Part shown: positions 62,540 to 64,000 of the stretch, piece after piece
How positions within the stretch are numbered: position 1 is the stretch's first letter
How the letters are laid out: every line of letters begins with the position of its first letter
DNA from: Streptomyces sp. GC420
GTDB lineage: Bacteria > Actinomycetota > Actinomycetes > Streptomycetales > Streptomycetaceae
DNA: 64,000 nt
Assembly (NCBI RefSeq): GCF_009916105.1
Contig: NZ_JAAAXQ010000003.1
Span: 24,142 to 88,141 of the forward strand
Direction of reading: 5' to 3'
Program-made: the position numbers and the translations under genes
Notes under the pieces: generated by a model
What the model was told of the DNA's origin: nothing
Seen by the model: only the letters and a program-made list of their open reading frames with translations
The model's database searches: none

Positions 62540-64000
62540 ATGACAGCCTGTGCCATCGAGACGGTGACGGAGAAGGGCGGCGCGCCCCGGCGGCCGGTCG
62601 GCCTGGTGATCGCCGCGGACGGTTCCTACGGGGCCCGGCTGGCGCCGCGCGGCGAGCTGTGGTTCCCGGAGCGCTGGACCCTCGGCGGCCCCGAGCCCTA
62701 CGCGGTGCCGCTGCCCGGCAGCCGGCCGGAGGAGCCGGACAGCGAGGTGCTCCCGCTCGTGGACGGGCGGGTGCTGATCAGGCGCAGGGCCGGGGAGCGG
62801 CACACCTTCTCGCTGCTCTACCCGACCGGTCCCGAGACGGGTGAGGTGCTGCTCGGCGCGGTCGACGGCGGGCCGGTCTCGCTGCTGCCGCCCGCTCCCG
62901 GCGACTGCGGGGCGTACGCGCTCGTGCCGGGTGAGAGGTCGACCGCGGTCTGGCTGGTGGCGGGCGGGGGGTACGGCCCCGAGCTGGTCGCCCGGGTGCC
63001 GGGGCGCTGTTCCGGCGGGGTGTGGCTGGACCGTGCGGGCCGGATGCTCGCACTCGACCAGGAGGCGGAGCGGGGCGGACGCGTCAAGTCCGTCGCGGTG
63101 GACCTGGGGCGCGGCGGTGAGGTGTCACCGCTGCTGCAGATCACGGAGGACAGCGACGACCGGCTGCTGCTGGCCGATCCGGAGAGCGGACTGCTGCTGA
63201 TCCGCTCTGACGCCCCCGGTCACGACCGGCTGGGCTGGGGGGTGCTGGGCAGCTCGCGCCCGGTGCGGTTCCCCGAGTGCCTGCGGCCCGCGGACTCGGT
63301 GATGACCCCCTTCGCCGTACAGCCGGGCCAGGTGCTGACCCCGGAGAGCTGCGCGGTGGCGCTGCGCGTCGACGGGGCCTGGGGCTCCTGGCTGGGCGTG
63401 TGGCGTCCGGCGGGGCGGCGGCTGCATCAGTTCGCGGCGCCGGAGGGCTGGCTGACCGGCGCCGGGGTGTGGACACCGTCCGGGGTGCTGCGGCTTCCGT
63501 ATGCGACGGCGAGCGTGCCCTGCGGGGTCGAGCGGATCGAAATCCCGCAGGACGACCAGGAGTTCGCCGCTCCGTCCGGTGCCGCGGCCACCGGTGCGGT
63601 CGGCGAGCGACGGGCCACCGCGCCCGGGGAGGAACGGGGCGAAGAGACGCCGGGTCCGCCCCCCTCCGACAGACCGTCCTCTCCCGAGGGGGCGGTTGCG
63701 GAGGCGGCGGACGCGGAGGCGGCGAAGGCGGGCCGGGTCACGGAGGGCAGCGCTCCGTACGCGGCCGTGGTCCCGCAGCGGGGAACGGTGAGGACGCTGG
63801 GGACGGTGCCCGATCCGCGTACGGGCCCGGCGCCTACGAGCGCGGGAACGGGCACCGGCTCGGTCGCGAATGCGAGCCCGGGGGCCTGTGCGGGCTCCGT
63901 GACGGATGCGAACGCGAGTGCGGGCACGGAGCGCACGGGCTCGGAGGCAACGGACGCCGCCGTGCGGCCGGGTTCCGCGGGCGGTGATCCCGCCCCGGAC
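62540..64000 (+). CDS. Hypothetical protein, open at the right edge
   Basis: At least 487 codons from ATG 62540, with GGAGG and GAGGG upstream. The first 340 residues look like repeated beta-strand units of a soluble domain. The rest is Ala/Gly/Thr/Pro-rich and low in complexity. I recognise no family. The frame does not stop before the window ends. Confidence 0.7.
   Translation, partial: MTACAIETVTEKGGAPRRPVGLVIAADGSYGARLAPRGELWFPERWTLGGPEPYAVPLPGSRPEEPDSEVLPLVDGRVLIRRRAGERHTFSLLYPTGPETGEVLLGAVDGGPVSLLPPAPGDCGAYALVPGERSTAVWLVAGGGYGPELVARVPGRCSGGVWLDRAGRMLALDQEAERGGRVKSVAVDLGRGGEVSPLLQITEDSDDRLLLADPESGLLLIRSDAPGHDRLGWGVLGSSRPVRFPECLRPADSVMTPFAVQPGQVLTPESCAVALRVDGAWGSWLGVWRPAGRRLHQFAAPEGWLTGAGVWTPSGVLRLPYATASVPCGVERIEIPQDDQEFAAPSGAAATGAVGERRATAPGEERGEETPGPPPSDRPSSPEGAVAEAADAEAAKAGRVTEGSAPYAAVVPQRGTVRTLGTVPDPRTGPAPTSAGTGTGSVANASPGACAGSVTDANASAGTERTGSEATDAAVRPGSAGGDPAPD

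Overview
The window is high-GC actinobacterial DNA, almost certainly Streptomyces. GTG, TTG and probable CTG starts are frequent, genes overlap by four bases (ATGA or GTGA), and one gene carries a rare TTA codon. The right end reads as an ordinary Streptomyces core block: rnpB, a Uma2 protein, YaaA, KDPG aldolase, RNase H/acid phosphatase, a CT398-type zinc ribbon protein and Nif3. From memory its order resembles the SCO2296-SCO2301 neighbourhood of S. coelicolor.

Bases 1 to about 53,900 are one large hybrid PKS-NRPS cluster with several divergent transcription units. Unit 1 (minus strand, 14,963 to beyond base 1) encodes a free peptidyl carrier, a P450, a thioesterase-fold protein with a Cys nucleophile, a KSQ loading PKS (KSQ-AT-ACP), a KS-AT-(dead DH)-KR-ACP module and a KS-AT-DH- module cut by the left edge. 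Divergently (plus strand, 15,267-21,250) lie a proline-3-hydroxylase-like dioxygenase, a RHH-type DNA-binding protein, a DUF4097 protein, a DrrAB-type exporter and a PhyH-family dioxygenase. Unit 2 (minus strand, 48,029 to 21,324) encodes an MbtH-like protein, an LmbU-like regulator, a free adenylating enzyme, a free carrier and a flavoenzyme. Three NRPSs follow (C-A-PCP-E-C-A-PCP, C-A-PCP-E-C-A-PCP, C-A-MT-PCP-TE), then a type II thioesterase and a second P450. Unit 3 (plus strand, 48,425-53,005) is a compact cassette: TPP-dependent E1 alpha and beta, a lipoyl-only protein, an ACP, a KAS III and an MDR/crotonyl-CoA-reductase-like protein. A dimethylargininase-type gene reads back toward it.

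The NRPSs supply five modules (D, L, D, L, N-methyl or vestigial MT), and the free carrier/adenylation sets could supply a sixth residue. A short PKS chain probably acylates the peptide. This layout resembles the azinothricin/aurantimycin/polyoxypeptin group of acylated cyclic hexadepsipeptides; that match is inference from architecture and from remembered adenylation pocket codes, and no product is proven.

Four intergenic regions that start cluster units carry the same 18-bp dyad, TGTCCyGnyrrCGGGACA, which I read as the operator of a cluster regulator. Between the cluster and rnpB (53,900-55,480) there is decayed DNA: a frameshifted AfsR/SARP-type NB-ARC relic and two oppositely oriented scraps of an NRPS adenylation domain.
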